Part shown: piece after piece, positions 42,070-50,844 of the stretch
How positions within the stretch are numbered: the first letter of the stretch is position 1
Layout: each line of letters opens with the position of its first letter
NCBI RefSeq assembly: GCF_018069705.1
Contig: NZ_CP072943.1
Span: forward strand, 1,105,260 to 1,169,259
DNA: 64,000 nt
Source of the DNA: Aminithiophilus ramosus
Lineage (GTDB): Bacteria > Synergistota > Synergistia > Synergistales > Aminithiophilaceae
Reading direction: 5' to 3'
Made by a program: the position numbers and the translations under genes
Notes under the pieces: model-generated
Databases searched by the model: none
Seen by the model: the letters and a program-made list of their open reading frames with translations, nothing else
What the model was told of the DNA's origin: nothing

Positions 42070-42849
42070 ATGTTCGAAAACGCGCTGAAAAAACGGCTCC
42101 GCGAGGGGAAAACGGCCTTCGGAGCCTTTTCGGTCATCCCCTCGCCGGAAACCGTCGAGATTCTGGGCATCGCAGGGTTCGATTTCGTCATCCTCGACAC
42201 GGAACACGGGCCGGCCTCGCACGAGACCCTTCAGGAACTGGTCCGAGCCGCCGAGAGCCGCAGTCTGACGCCCATCGTCCGCGTGGCCGACAGCCGTCCC
42301 TCGACGGTGCTCAGGGCACTCGATGTGGGAGCCCAGGGGATTCAGGTGCCTCAGGTGACGAGCCTCGAGGAGGCCCGGTCCGTCGTGGCCGGATCCAAGT
42401 ACCATCCGCTGGGAAGACGGGGGCTGGCCATTCCCCGGTCGGGCGACTACGGCGCCGTGCCGACGGAGACCTACTTCCGGAAATCCAACGAGGAGACGCT
42501 CATCGTCGTCCAGTGCGAGAGTCTCGAAGGGCTCAAGGCCCTCGACGAGGTTCTGACGGAGCCCCAGATCGACGTCGTCTTCTTCGGCCCCTTCGACATG
42601 TCCCAGTCCCTGGCCATGCCCGGCCAGGTCCATCACGAGCGCGTCGAAGAGGCCTCCCGTGAAGTCCTCCGTCTGGCCCGCAAACACGGGAAGGCGGCCG
42701 GCACCTTTCTTCTCGACGGAGAGGAGGCCCAGCGCAGGGCCGAAGAGGGCTTCCAGTACATCGCCATCAGCCTCGATGCGACGCTTCTCTTCCAGGCCTG
42801 CCGCCGCGAACTGGTCCGTGCCAGGGAAAGCCGGTGCCCCGAAGAATGA
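42070..42849 (+). CDS. HpcH/HpaI-family aldolase
   Basis: A 259-residue class II (metal-dependent) pyruvate-type aldolase of the HpaI superfamily, which splits 2-keto-3-deoxy or 4-hydroxy-2-oxo acids to pyruvate and an aldehyde. Seen: the N-terminal FGAFSVIPSPETVEILGIAGFDFVILDTEHGP, VRVADSRPSTVLRALDVGAQGIQVPQV (metal and Arg region), IVVQCESLEGLKALDEVL and FFGPFDMSQSL. AGGGAGG site 7 nt before the ATG. The stop overlaps nudC as ATGA. Substrate unknown. Confidence 0.9.
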   Translation: MFENALKKRLREGKTAFGAFSVIPSPETVEILGIAGFDFVILDTEHGPASHETLQELVRAAESRSLTPIVRVADSRPSTVLRALDVGAQGIQVPQVTSLEEARSVVAGSKYHPLGRRGLAIPRSGDYGAVPTETYFRKSNEETLIVVQCESLEGLKALDEVLTEPQIDVVFFGPFDMSQSLAMPGQVHHERVEEASREVLRLARKHGKAAGTFLLDGEEAQRRAEEGFQYIAISLDATLLFQACRRELVRARESRCPEE

Positions 42850-43622
42850 AGTCCCTATTCGTCTTTCGCGGCGACGACATCCTTCTCGTCCAGGAAGGCT
42901 CTCCCCGCCTGCCGGCGCCCGAAGAGATCGTCCCCCTGGAAGGGCAGGTCGTCCGTGGCCGCTTTCCCGACAGGGAAGGGCTCTTCTGGGCGGAGGTTCC
43001 GGCGGAGACGGAACCTCCGCGGGGAACGGCCTTCGTCTCCCGGCGATCGCTCTGGGGCATCGTCGACGAAAGGCTGTTTTTCACCGTCGGCAAGGCCTTC
43101 CACCTCATGGACTGGCACAGGACCAACCGCTTCTGCGGCCGCTGCGGAGAGTCGCTGACGGACCACCCCGAAGAGAAGGCCCTCCTCTGCCCCAGCTGCG
43201 GACAGGTGATCTACCCCGTCATCGCCCCGGCTGTCATCGTCGCCGTCGAGCGCGAGGGGAAACTCCTCCTGGGCCGGAGTCCCGGATTTCCGCCGGGGCG
43301 CTACTCCGTGCTGGCCGGCTTCGTCGAGGCCGGCGAGTCCCTCGAGGAGACCCTCGTCAGGGAGATCAACGAAGAAGTGGGCATCGAGGTGGACCACATC
43401 ACCTACTTCGGCAGCCAGCCCTGGCCCTTCCCCCGGTCGCTCATGCTGGGATTCAGGGCCCTGTGGAAATCGGGCGAGATCGCCATCGACGGCCGGGAGA
43501 TCGTCGACGCCCGGTGGTTCGCGCCGGACGAAATGCCCGACTTCCCCCCCTCCTTCAGCATCTCGAGAAAGCTCATCGACGACTTTCTCAGGCGCCATGA
43601 CAACGGGAGGGGGCTCCCCTGA
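42846..43622 (+). CDS. nudC: NAD+ diphosphatase / RNA deNADding Nudix hydrolase NudC
   Basis: A 258-residue Nudix enzyme that hydrolyses NAD(H) to NMN and AMP and removes NAD caps from RNA. It has a zinc ribbon (CGRCG ... CPSCG), the Nudix box GFVEAGESLEETLVREINEEVGI and the NudC-specific SQPWPFPRSLM. ATG at 42846 overlaps the aldolase stop (ATGA); the GTG at 42834 is a less likely start. The coupling to an aldolase gene is unexplained. Confidence 0.94.
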   Translation: MKSLFVFRGDDILLVQEGSPRLPAPEEIVPLEGQVVRGRFPDREGLFWAEVPAETEPPRGTAFVSRRSLWGIVDERLFFTVGKAFHLMDWHRTNRFCGRCGESLTDHPEEKALLCPSCGQVIYPVIAPAVIVAVEREGKLLLGRSPGFPPGRYSVLAGFVEAGESLEETLVREINEEVGIEVDHITYFGSQPWPFPRSLMLGFRALWKSGEIAIDGREIVDARWFAPDEMPDFPPSFSISRKLIDDFLRRHDNGRGLP

Positions 43623-43635
43623 AAGGAGAGCCCCC
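43609..43635. terminator. GC-rich hairpin between convergent nudC and ccdA-like genes
   Basis: GGGGGCTC and GAGCCCCC arms with a loop of about 11 nt, overlapping the nudC stop. No T-tract; a modest terminator at best. Confidence 0.45.
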
Positions 43636-43658
43636 TGAAGAGCCTGCCCCGCTTCGGA

Positions 43659-44354
43659 TCAGGGGGCGCTGTAGACGAGGTAGAGGGCTGCGGCGATGAC
43701 GAGAATCCCACAGACCTGGTTGATTCTCCTCGTTCCTCTCGATCGGGAATCCCATTCGAGGACGCTCTGGACGAAACCGGCGAAAGTACCGCAGAGAACG
43801 AGAACGCCCACGTGGCCCAGGGCATAGCCTCCCAGAATCGCCGCCCCTCGCAGAAGATCGGATGCCGCCGCCTTGAGAACGAGGACGAGGATCGGGGCCG
43901 AATAGGCCAGAGTGCAGGGACCGAGGGCCATGCCCGAAAGGAGGCCCAGGACAAGGGCACCCTTGAGCCCCTTGCGCTCGCCGTAGGTGCCTGTCTTCAT
44001 GCCCGGCAGAGAGATGACGTCGAGGAGATGGAGTCCGACGCAGAGGAAGACGACGGCCACGATATAGGTCGTGTACCGGGCAAGGTCGGCCAGGAGGCGC
44101 CCCGCCGTGGCCACGGCCAGACCGACGACGACGAGGTTGACGAGAACGCCCAGGCCGAAGCAGAGGGAAAGGGAAAAGGCACGCCTCGTCGAGATAGCCT
44201 CCTGAGAATCGACGAAGCCGACGACGAGAGGGATGAAGACGAGGCTGCAGGGGCTTAGAAGGACGCTCATCACTCCCCAGAGCAGGGAGGCCCCGACGAC
44301 GAGAGCTCCCGATCCCTCGAGGGCGGAGGCCACCGATCCGATCAGATCGAACAT
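43659..44354 (-). CDS. CcdA/DsbD-family thiol-disulfide electron-transfer membrane protein
   Basis: A 231-residue membrane protein with six hydrophobic segments. It carries the paired Cys of CcdA in SPCSLVFIPL (first helix) and LGPCTLAYSAP (fourth helix), which carry reducing equivalents from cytosolic thioredoxin across the membrane. It lies 9 nt downstream of a membrane-anchored thioredoxin-like gene on the same strand, so the two form an electron relay to periplasmic thiols, for cytochrome maturation or oxidative repair. Confidence 0.9.
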   Translation of the reverse strand: MFDLIGSVASALEGSGALVVGASLLWGVMSVLLSPCSLVFIPLVVGFVDSQEAISTRRAFSLSLCFGLGVLVNLVVVGLAVATAGRLLADLARYTTYIVAVVFLCVGLHLLDVISLPGMKTGTYGERKGLKGALVLGLLSGMALGPCTLAYSAPILVLVLKAAASDLLRGAAILGGYALGHVGVLVLCGTFAGFVQSVLEWDSRSRGTRRINQVCGILVIAAALYLVYSAP

Positions 44355-44363
44355 GGCGCCTCC

Positions 44364-44765
44364 TCAGGGACGGCTGATGCCGTGGGATTCGACGAGCGAG
44401 ACCAGATCCTCCAGGGCCATGAACCCCTCCCGGCGATCGAGGACCTCCCCTTTCTCATCGAGAAGGACCAGCGTCGGCACGTAGCGGACCTTGTACTTCT
44501 CCCCCAGCGCCGGGTTCTCCCAGACGTCGACGATGTCCACGACGAGGGTCCCGGCATAGTCGGCCTTGAGCCGTTCGAGGTGGGGCAGTATGGCCTTACA
44601 GGCCGGGCAGCTGGACGTCGACAGGTCGATGAGCCGAGGCAGCGCCTCCGTCCCGGACGTTCCGGCAATACCGGGAGAAGAAGGCCGCTGTCCCTTCACG
44701 AAGAGGACGCCGCCCAAAGCGGCAACCACGAGAAACACCACAAAAACTTTCATTTTTCCGGTCAT
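44364..44765 (-). CDS. Membrane-anchored thioredoxin-like protein
   Basis: A 133-residue protein with an N-terminal transmembrane anchor (VFVVFLVVAALGGVLFV), a short linker and a thioredoxin domain with the active site SSCPACKAIL (CPAC), YKVRYVPTLVLLDEKGEVL (cis-Pro) and a final helix. ATG at 44765 has AAGGAG 9 nt upstream; the longer open frame upstream has no similarity. It works with the CcdA-like product encoded next. Confidence 0.9.
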   Translation of the reverse strand: MTGKMKVFVVFLVVAALGGVLFVKGQRPSSPGIAGTSGTEALPRLIDLSTSSCPACKAILPHLERLKADYAGTLVVDIVDVWENPALGEKYKVRYVPTLVLLDEKGEVLDRREGFMALEDLVSLVESHGISRP

Positions 44766-44946
44766 GCCCTCACGCTCCTTCCGCGCTGGCCGATTCCGAC
44801 GGACCTCCCGATCTGCTCCGACTCGGCCGAGGACCATGAAACGGCATCGACGAGGCGCATCGCATCGGACCCCGCTGCGCCTTTCCCCCAGTATAGGGAC
44901 CCTCTCCCATCTGTCAAGATTACCCTCAGGGGTATGAGAATCGGAG

Positions 44947-46965
44947 GTGCCTCTCCTGAAACGACAGGCCTTCATCGTCCCAGCGCCGCAGAGGATCTCC
45001 CTCGCGGGAAAAAGACGTCTCGCACGGACGTTTCATGCGGCCCTTTTTGCCGCTTTGTTCCTTCTCTGGGCCGCTCTTCCGACAAGCGCCTCGGAGCGGA
45101 TCATCCTCTTTTCCAGCGTCGTCACCGTCGAAGCGGATGGATCGCTCCTCGTCGAGGAGTCGATCCGCCTCAACGTCGAGGGGAAGGCGATCCGGCGGGG
45201 CATTTTCCGCGACTTTCCCACAGGCTATACCGATTCGGAGGGAAAGAGTTATCGCGTCGGCTTCAAGCTTCTGTCCGTCACCCTCGACGGGAGAAAGGAG
45301 CCCTACGAGGTCACCAGCAGAAGCAACGGGGTCCGCATCCGCATCGGCAACCCCGACAGGCTCGTCGTCCCGGGCGAACGAGAATATACCCTGACCTACC
45401 GCACGACGGGGCAACTCGGTTTTTTCGATGATCACGACGAGCTTTACTGGAACGTGACGGGCAACGGCTGGGAATTCCCCATCGACCGCGCCGAAGCTCA
45501 GATTCTTCTTCCCGAGGGCGTCGACGGGCGCAAGGCCCTGCTTTTCACCGGCCCTCAGGGCTCCCGCCAATCGAGGGGAGAATGGCGGCTCGACGGAAAT
45601 CGGGCTTTCTTCGAGACGACGACCTCCCTGGGAACGGGCGAAGGTCTGACGGTGGTCCTCGCCTTCGATAAAGGTCATGTCACCCCCCCGAGCGAGGCAT
45701 TCGGTCGGACGCTCCCCCCCTCTCCCTGGCTCGTGAACGCGGCTCCCCTTCTCGTCCTGGCCCTCGTCTCTGCCTACTACCTCCGGGTCTGGCATCGCCA
45801 CGGCAGGGACCTCAAAGGAGGCCCCATCTTCGCCCGCTTCGTGCCCCCTCAGGACATCTCTCCGGCCTTCGCCTCGCGGCTTCTCCACCGTCGCTTCCGC
45901 AACGAGGCCCTGACGGCGACCCTCGTCGACCTCGCCGTCCGGAAACTCCTCGTCATCGAAGAGGTCGAAGGAACCCTGGGACGGGCCGTCCGCAAGCTCT
46001 TCGGCAGGAAAACGGCCGGATCGTACCGCCTCCGCCGTCTTGAGGGGGGCAAACCCTCCAAGGAGGACGCTCTCTTTCTGAAGTCCCTTTTCGGGAGGGC
46101 CGACCGGCTCGACCTCACGGCCGATTCGGACAAAGAGAGGCTCCGCCTGGCCCGAGAGTCTTTCAGGAAAGGGCTCGACAGAGACGTCGAAGACTGCCTC
46201 CGCTCCAACATCGGTCGAAGCGCCCTGGGGCTGGGCCTTTCCGTCCTGGCCTTCTCTTTCCTCCTCGTCGCCGTCGGCCCCACGGTTGAGCGGGTTTTCT
46301 CCGTCTTCTGGATGGCTCTGTGGACCTTCTTCCTCTCCTTTCTCCTCCTGACGGGAACGGCCTTTCTCGGCCGAGCCATGAGAACGCGGCGGCCCGGTCC
46401 CTTCATGCGAGGCCTACTTCTCCTCTTCGCAGCCGCCCCCGTCTCCTTCCTCGGTCTTCTGGGAGCCATCTACTCCGTCGAGGAGCTCTCGCCCCTTTTC
46501 ACCCTATCCGTCATCGGCACTTCTTTGATTAACGCCCTATTCATCCGCATCATGGGCAACGTCACAGCCAGGGGGCGAGCCCTTTTGGACGAACTGGAGG
46601 GCCTCAAGCTCTATCTCTCCGTCGCCGAGCGGGAACGCATCCGCCGTTTCGCCGACGTCACGCTCCCTCCTGAAACGCCCGAGCAGTTCGAGAGGCTTCT
46701 CCCCTGGGCTATCGCTCTGGGCGTCGAGAAGGAATGGGCCGCCCATTTCGAGACGGCCCTCGCCGAGGCCCGCTACGAACCGACCTGGTATGCCGGAACG
46801 ACAGCCTGGCATGCGACGGGGTTGACGTCGATGGCATCCAGCCTCTCTTCAGGCCTGGGTGGCGCCATCGCCGCCGCCTCTTCCCCGCCGGGATCCGGTT
46901 CCGGCTTCGGCAGCGGCGGTTCGTCGGGAGGAGGAGGAGGTGGTGGCGGCGGCGGCGGATGGTAG
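44947..46965 (+). CDS. DUF2207 family membrane protein with Gly-rich C-terminus
   Basis: About 672 residues. After a basic N-terminus comes a signal/anchor helix (about 31-45, ending LPTSASERI). The DUF2207 beta-rich domain follows ([65 protein letters not shown]), then a helix near 260, a cytoplasmic segment, about four more membrane helices, and a tail ending in a run of Gly. Start unsure: GGAGG (44943-44947) overlaps the GTG at 44947, while a CTG at 44956 sits 8 nt after it. Function of DUF2207 is not established. It is divergent from the thioredoxin-like gene. Confidence 0.85.
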   Translation: MPLLKRQAFIVPAPQRISLAGKRRLARTFHAALFAALFLLWAALPTSASERIILFSSVVTVEADGSLLVEESIRLNVEGKAIRRGIFRDFPTGYTDSEGKSYRVGFKLLSVTLDGRKEPYEVTSRSNGVRIRIGNPDRLVVPGEREYTLTYRTTGQLGFFDDHDELYWNVTGNGWEFPIDRAEAQILLPEGVDGRKALLFTGPQGSRQSRGEWRLDGNRAFFETTTSLGTGEGLTVVLAFDKGHVTPPSEAFGRTLPPSPWLVNAAPLLVLALVSAYYLRVWHRHGRDLKGGPIFARFVPPQDISPAFASRLLHRRFRNEALTATLVDLAVRKLLVIEEVEGTLGRAVRKLFGRKTAGSYRLRRLEGGKPSKEDALFLKSLFGRADRLDLTADSDKERLRLARESFRKGLDRDVEDCLRSNIGRSALGLGLSVLAFSFLLVAVGPTVERVFSVFWMALWTFFLSFLLLTGTAFLGRAMRTRRPGPFMRGLLLLFAAAPVSFLGLLGAIYSVEELSPLFTLSVIGTSLINALFIRIMGNVTARGRALLDELEGLKLYLSVAERERIRRFADVTLPPETPEQFERLLPWAIALGVEKEWAAHFETALAEARYEPTWYAGTTAWHATGLTSMASSLSSGLGGAIAAASSPPGSGSGFGSGGSSGGGGGGGGGGGW

Positions 46966-47022
46966 AGCCACAGGGAGAGACCACAGGCCGATAGCCAACC
47001 GATGGCCGCAGGGACATGAAAG

Positions 47023-47063
47023 ACAGAGGAGGAGGTTCCCCTTCCGGGGACCTCCTCCTCTGT
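47023..47063. terminator. Hairpin between convergent DUF2207 and Pro-rich genes
   Basis: Arms of 18-19 bases (ACAGAGGAGGAGGT and complement, then CCCC/GGGG, one bulged T), loop TTCC. 58 nt after the DUF2207 stop. No T-tract; likely a shared bidirectional terminator. Confidence 0.7.
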
Positions 47064-47111
47064 GAACAGGGGACCGGAACGGCAAAAAACGCCGTGCCGC
47101 TACATTTCCCC

Positions 47112-47660
47112 CTATAGGGACGGACTCTGGCTGGCACCCGGCTTTTGCGGGGGAAGCGGCGGCTGATCCGGCTTCTGAGGATCACCGGGTTTCTGCGGCT
47201 GGTTCGGCTTCTGGGGATCTCCGGGCTGCGGCGGCTGGCCCGGCTTCTGGGGGTCTCCGGGCTGCGGCGGCTGGCCCGGCTTCTGGGGGTCTCCGGGCTG
47301 CGGCGGCTGGCCCGGCTTCTGGGGGTCTCCGGGCTGAGGCGGCTGGCCCGGCTTCTGGGGGTCTCCGGGTTTCTGCGGCGGCTGGCCCGGCTTCTGGGGG
47401 TCTCCGGGCTGCGGCGGCTGGTTCGGCTTCTGGGGATCTCCGGGCTGAGGCGGCTGACCCGGCTTCTGGGGGTCTCCAGGCTGAGGGTTCTGAGGCGGAA
47501 TCTGAGGAGGTTGCTGCGAATCGTCAGGCTTGGCCGGAACGTTGAGAGCCGAGATCGTCGACGCCGAGAGGACGCCGTTTCGCACCTCCTCGGCGGAGAG
47601 CGGCGCCGTTGCCGTGACCAGACAGGACAACGCCAAAACAGACACGAAGAATTTCTTCAC
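47112..47660 (-). CDS. Secreted Pro/Gln-rich repeat protein
   Basis: A 182-residue exported protein with a signal peptide (about residues 1-22, ending APLSAEEV), a short unique part (NGVLSASTISALNVP), then nine tandem copies of a 12-residue unit around PGDPQKPGQPPQ, ending PGASQSPSL. The repeat is a likely extended polyproline-type rod. GTG start at 47660 has GAGAGG 8 nt upstream. No anchor motif is visible, so it may be released or bind the wall. Function unknown. Confidence 0.8.
   Translation of the reverse strand: MKKFFVSVLALSCLVTATAPLSAEEVRNGVLSASTISALNVPAKPDDSQQPPQIPPQNPQPGDPQKPGQPPQPGDPQKPNQPPQPGDPQKPGQPPQKPGDPQKPGQPPQPGDPQKPGQPPQPGDPQKPGQPPQPGDPQKPGQPPQPGDPQKPNQPQKPGDPQKPDQPPLPPQKPGASQSPSL
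47150..47485 (-). repeat. 36-bp tandem repeat encoding the Pro-rich units
   Basis: Nine near-identical units; variants are GQ/NQ/DQ at one position and an inserted Lys codon in two units. The DNA repeats are close enough for length change by slippage. Confidence 0.8.
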
Positions 47661-48020
47661 GAGAAACACCTCTCTTTCTGAAAGTCCGGATACATACACT
47701 CACATCGCAGAATAAGCTTCCTCCACTCACGAAAACAACAAAAAAACATGCTAAAAGTTTTGCATTCCAAATACCGCAAAATCATTTCAGTAAGATGCTA
47801 CATCGTTTATCCCTTGGAATCAATACCATATTTGCGATCTTCATAAAACTTTATGATTCTTGGCATGAAATAAAATTAAATAAAAAGAATAATATTGAAA
47901 GCTTCTGTGCCGATCTTCTGCACATTTTTTGTCTGTGGTCAAAATTCTCAGCCTATGTTAAAATTGAAGAAACTGGCCTGCCTTGGAATCTGAAGCTACC
48001 TTTTGAAAGGAGAGACATTT
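47661..48020. other. AT-rich divergent intergenic region
   Basis: About 360 bases between the Pro-rich gene and the SYLF gene, markedly AT-rich with many A- and T-runs. It must hold both promoters; no single pair of elements is clear enough to name, and I see no gene. Confidence 0.55.
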
Positions 48021-48707
48021 ATGAAAAAATCATTACTGATCCTTCCCCTCCTCGCTCTGTTTTTAACCATTGCCTCTATCCCCGCCTCGGCCAACACGCC
48101 TGAGGAGCGCATCACGGGCTCCGTCAGAATTCTTCAGGAGATGGCCAAACAGCAGGACGTGGGGCACATGGCCCACCTCCTCTCCAACGCACGGGGCGTC
48201 GCCATCTTCCCCTCCGTCGTCAAGGCGGGCCTCGTCATCGGCGGGCGCTATGGGGAAGGGCTCCTCCTCAAATACGATCCCAAGGCCAAGCGCTGGTACG
48301 GCCCCAACTTCATCACCATCGCCGGAGCCTCCTGGGGACTCCAGATCGGCGTCCAGTCGACGGCCCTCGTCTTGGTCATCACCAATGATCGGGGGATGGA
48401 TGGCTTCGTCGGCAACAAAGTGACGCTGGGCGGCGATTTCGCCGTCGCCGCCGGCCCCATGGGCCGCAGCGCCCAGGCCGCCACGGACGGCAAGCTTCAG
48501 GCCTCCATCTACAGCTACTCCATGAGCAAAGGCCTCTTCGCCGGGCTCTCCCTGGAGGGAGCCGCCGTCAGCGTCGACGAGAACGCCAACTCCGTCTACT
48601 GGGGAGGCTCCCTGTCCGCCCGTCAGGCCTTGGACAAGAGAGCCACATCGTCGAAGATCCAGCCCCTCGTGAAGGAGCTCAACGGTCTCCTTTCGAAGGC
48701 GAAGTAG
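48021..48707 (+). CDS. SYLF (Ysc84-type) lipid-binding domain protein
   Basis: A 228-residue exported protein with a signal peptide (KKSLLILPLLALFLTIASIPASA) and a SYLF domain: ARGVAIFPSVVKAGLVIGGRYGEGLLL, ASWGLQIGVQSTALVLVITN, FVGNKVTLGGDFAVAAGPMGR, YSYSMSKGLFAGLSLEGAAVSVDENANSVYWG. SYLF domains bind phosphoinositides in eukaryotes; bacterial members are exported and uncharacterised. AAAGGAGA site 7 nt before the ATG at 48021. Confidence 0.92.
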   Translation: MKKSLLILPLLALFLTIASIPASANTPEERITGSVRILQEMAKQQDVGHMAHLLSNARGVAIFPSVVKAGLVIGGRYGEGLLLKYDPKAKRWYGPNFITIAGASWGLQIGVQSTALVLVITNDRGMDGFVGNKVTLGGDFAVAAGPMGRSAQAATDGKLQASIYSYSMSKGLFAGLSLEGAAVSVDENANSVYWGGSLSARQALDKRATSSKIQPLVKELNGLLSKAK

Positions 48708-48720
48708 TCTTTCCGAGACC

Positions 48721-48781
48721 GGAGAGAGTCGAAGAGGGAGGGGGCCGCCTGATGCGGCCCCCTCCCTCTTCGACTCTCTCC
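48721..48781. terminator. Very long perfect hairpin after the SYLF gene
   Basis: 28-bp perfect arms with a 5-nt loop (CTGAT), beginning 13 nt after the stop. The longest of several such hairpins at 3' gene ends in this window. The next minus-strand gene ends at 49018. Confidence 0.8.
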
Positions 48782-49017
48782 CCAAGCCCTTTATCCTGCC
48801 GACGGAACGGAGATGGAGGGCTTCGGCGGCGACATTCCCCTTTTCTCCCCCTCCTTCGGACCTGAGGAGTCTGTCGTCCTTGGTCTGACTAAAGTGGATC
48901 CATGTTCTTTTCTGATATCTAAAAGAAATTCTTTGTCATTGAAGTCATGTTTCAGTCTCCCGGGGCAGGCCAAATCAATCTTTTCCCCGAGACGTCCGCC
49001 TGACGTATAGCCCCCCT

Positions 49018-50730
49018 CTAACGATCGCGCCTCGACAGGAGAAAGGGGACCAGGAGGAGGAGTCCCGCCGGAGCGAACCCCAGGGCACAGCCGCTGCTGC
49101 TCCCGCCCGAGGTGGGTTCGTCGCCGCTCGTCGGCTCGGCGATGGCCTTCTCGAAAAGACGGACGTCGGGGCTGGCGGGGTCGACGATGACAAGCTTGCC
49201 CGCCCCCACCTCGCTTATGGCCAGTTTCCCGTCGGGGAGAACGGCGGCGACGGGCGCCGAGATGCGCCGGGCCACGGCGACGCCCGTCGCATCGGCGGCG
49301 CTTTCGAGGCCCGAGCCGGAACCTCCGTCAAGAGCTGCCAGCTGGGGAACCCTGAGCGTGCCGGCGTCATCGAAAGGCCCATAGCCCGTTTCATTGTTGG
49401 CGCCCGGCACTCCCCACGGGAGATCGGCCGCCTCGTACTTCAGGACCCAGCTCCCGAGAGGATCGGAGAGGATGAGGTTGTCCGCTTCGTCGAAGGCCAG
49501 GGCGACGGCATGGGCATACCAGGAGAGGTAGAGGCCGGACTGAACTCCCTCTTCGGTGATCCGCATCAGCAGTCCCTGACGTCCGTCGACGAGGGCATGG
49601 AGCAGGCCCGTCGAATCGAAGGCGATGGCGTAGATGGAAAGAAGGGGATTTTTCTGTCCCTCCTCCGTTTCCACCTGTTCCATGTGAAGGTTTTCTTTGA
49701 TCGTCTCCATGGAGCAGAACTCGGTGAACGTCTCCCCTCCCGCCCGAAGCCTTTCGATGGACTGCCCCAGCCAATCGCCGTTGAAGACGGCTGTGACACT
49801 TCGAGGCGCCGTGGCGACGTAGACGTCGCCCGTCGAGGGATCGACGGCGATGGAGCTGGGCATCGTCCCCAGCGTATCCCACTCCCCCTGTTTGGTCAGG
49901 CCGGCATCGTAGCGGATCACCTTCGACGTGCCGAAATCGGCCACGTAGACGTCGCCGCCGGGAGAGACGGCCATCGCCATGGGCGTATCGAGCCCCGTCG
50001 CCGAGGCGGCGCCGAGGGAGGCGGAGTCCCCTCCTGCGGAGAGGTCGCCGACGGAAAGGGCCGTGACGAAGCCCTCGAAGAGATTGGCGATGTAAATCTT
50101 TTCGTTTCCCACGGCGAGGCCGCCCGTGGCGTTGAGCGCTCCCGTGACGGAAAGGGCGGCGGAGAGGGGCTCGGAGAACCCCGTTCCGTCATATTCGAGG
50201 CGCAGGGAGAGCCGGGCCGGCTCCGAGACGCCGTCAGGCTCCTCCACAGTCCCCTCGTAGGCCGTGCCCAGGGCCGCGGCCGTGGGGATCGTGGGACTCC
50301 AGGGATCGTCGTAGCCCTCCACGCCGAGAGGTGATACGGCGATCACGTCGTTCCACTCGCCGAAAAGGGCGGCGGAGAAGGTCACCGTCTCGCCCGGCAG
50401 AACTTCATGGAGCACCCGCCCCCAGCTCGTCGCCCCGGGAGACTCGGCCGGAGAATAATGCCAATGGAGGGGCCAGATCAGGTGGCCGAGATCGCCATGG
50501 TAGCCGTCACCGCTTCGCTCCTGGATTAACGTTTTATTCAGGGCGGCAGGCCACACGGAATGATCGGAACGGTTGACAACCGTGACGTCGACCACAAAGG
50601 CACCCTGTTTAAGCAGACCATCGACCAGCAGGGCGCCCATACGCCCTCCATAAACGATGCCGCAGAAGAGAAAGACGACGAGACAGACGGGCAAGAGCAA
50701 ATAAAGCGAGAACCGAACTCTCTTATTCAC
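49018..50730 (-). CDS. Exported beta-propeller (NHL-like) protein with Synerg-CTERM-type sorting signal
   Basis: About 570 residues. N-terminal signal anchor (about 10-30), a beta-rich domain (FVVDVTVVNRSDHSVW...LHEVLPGETVTFSA), then NHL/SMP30-like blades (GLAVGNEKIYIANLFEGFVTAL, AMAVSPGGDVYVADFGTSKVIRYD, SIAVDPSTGDVYVATAP). The end is a sorting-type signal: TSGGSSSGCALGFAP, a hydrophobic helix and RRDR, as in the Synerg-CTERM family. GTG at 50730 has GGAGG 8 nt upstream. Probably surface-bound after processing. It is paralogous to the next upstream gene, which lacks the C-terminal signal. Function unknown. Confidence 0.82.
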   Translation of the reverse strand: MNKRVRFSLYLLLPVCLVVFLFCGIVYGGRMGALLVDGLLKQGAFVVDVTVVNRSDHSVWPAALNKTLIQERSGDGYHGDLGHLIWPLHWHYSPAESPGATSWGRVLHEVLPGETVTFSAALFGEWNDVIAVSPLGVEGYDDPWSPTIPTAAALGTAYEGTVEEPDGVSEPARLSLRLEYDGTGFSEPLSAALSVTGALNATGGLAVGNEKIYIANLFEGFVTALSVGDLSAGGDSASLGAASATGLDTPMAMAVSPGGDVYVADFGTSKVIRYDAGLTKQGEWDTLGTMPSSIAVDPSTGDVYVATAPRSVTAVFNGDWLGQSIERLRAGGETFTEFCSMETIKENLHMEQVETEEGQKNPLLSIYAIAFDSTGLLHALVDGRQGLLMRITEEGVQSGLYLSWYAHAVALAFDEADNLILSDPLGSWVLKYEAADLPWGVPGANNETGYGPFDDAGTLRVPQLAALDGGSGSGLESAADATGVAVARRISAPVAAVLPDGKLAISEVGAGKLVIVDPASPDVRLFEKAIAEPTSGDEPTSGGSSSGCALGFAPAGLLLLVPFLLSRRDR

Positions 50731-50844
50731 CGCACTCACCTCCATTTTTGAAGTCTAGCATCGCTTCGTTCTCTTAGATATGGGAGCTTTCCTTGCACAA
50801 CAGTGCATAAATTATTCATTTTTTCCCGTTCCGCCATACACCCC

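Noticed and set aside
47150-47485. Possible CRISPR or intergenic repeat
   Set aside because: The repeats are contiguous, encode Pro-rich units in frame after a signal peptide, and have no spacers.
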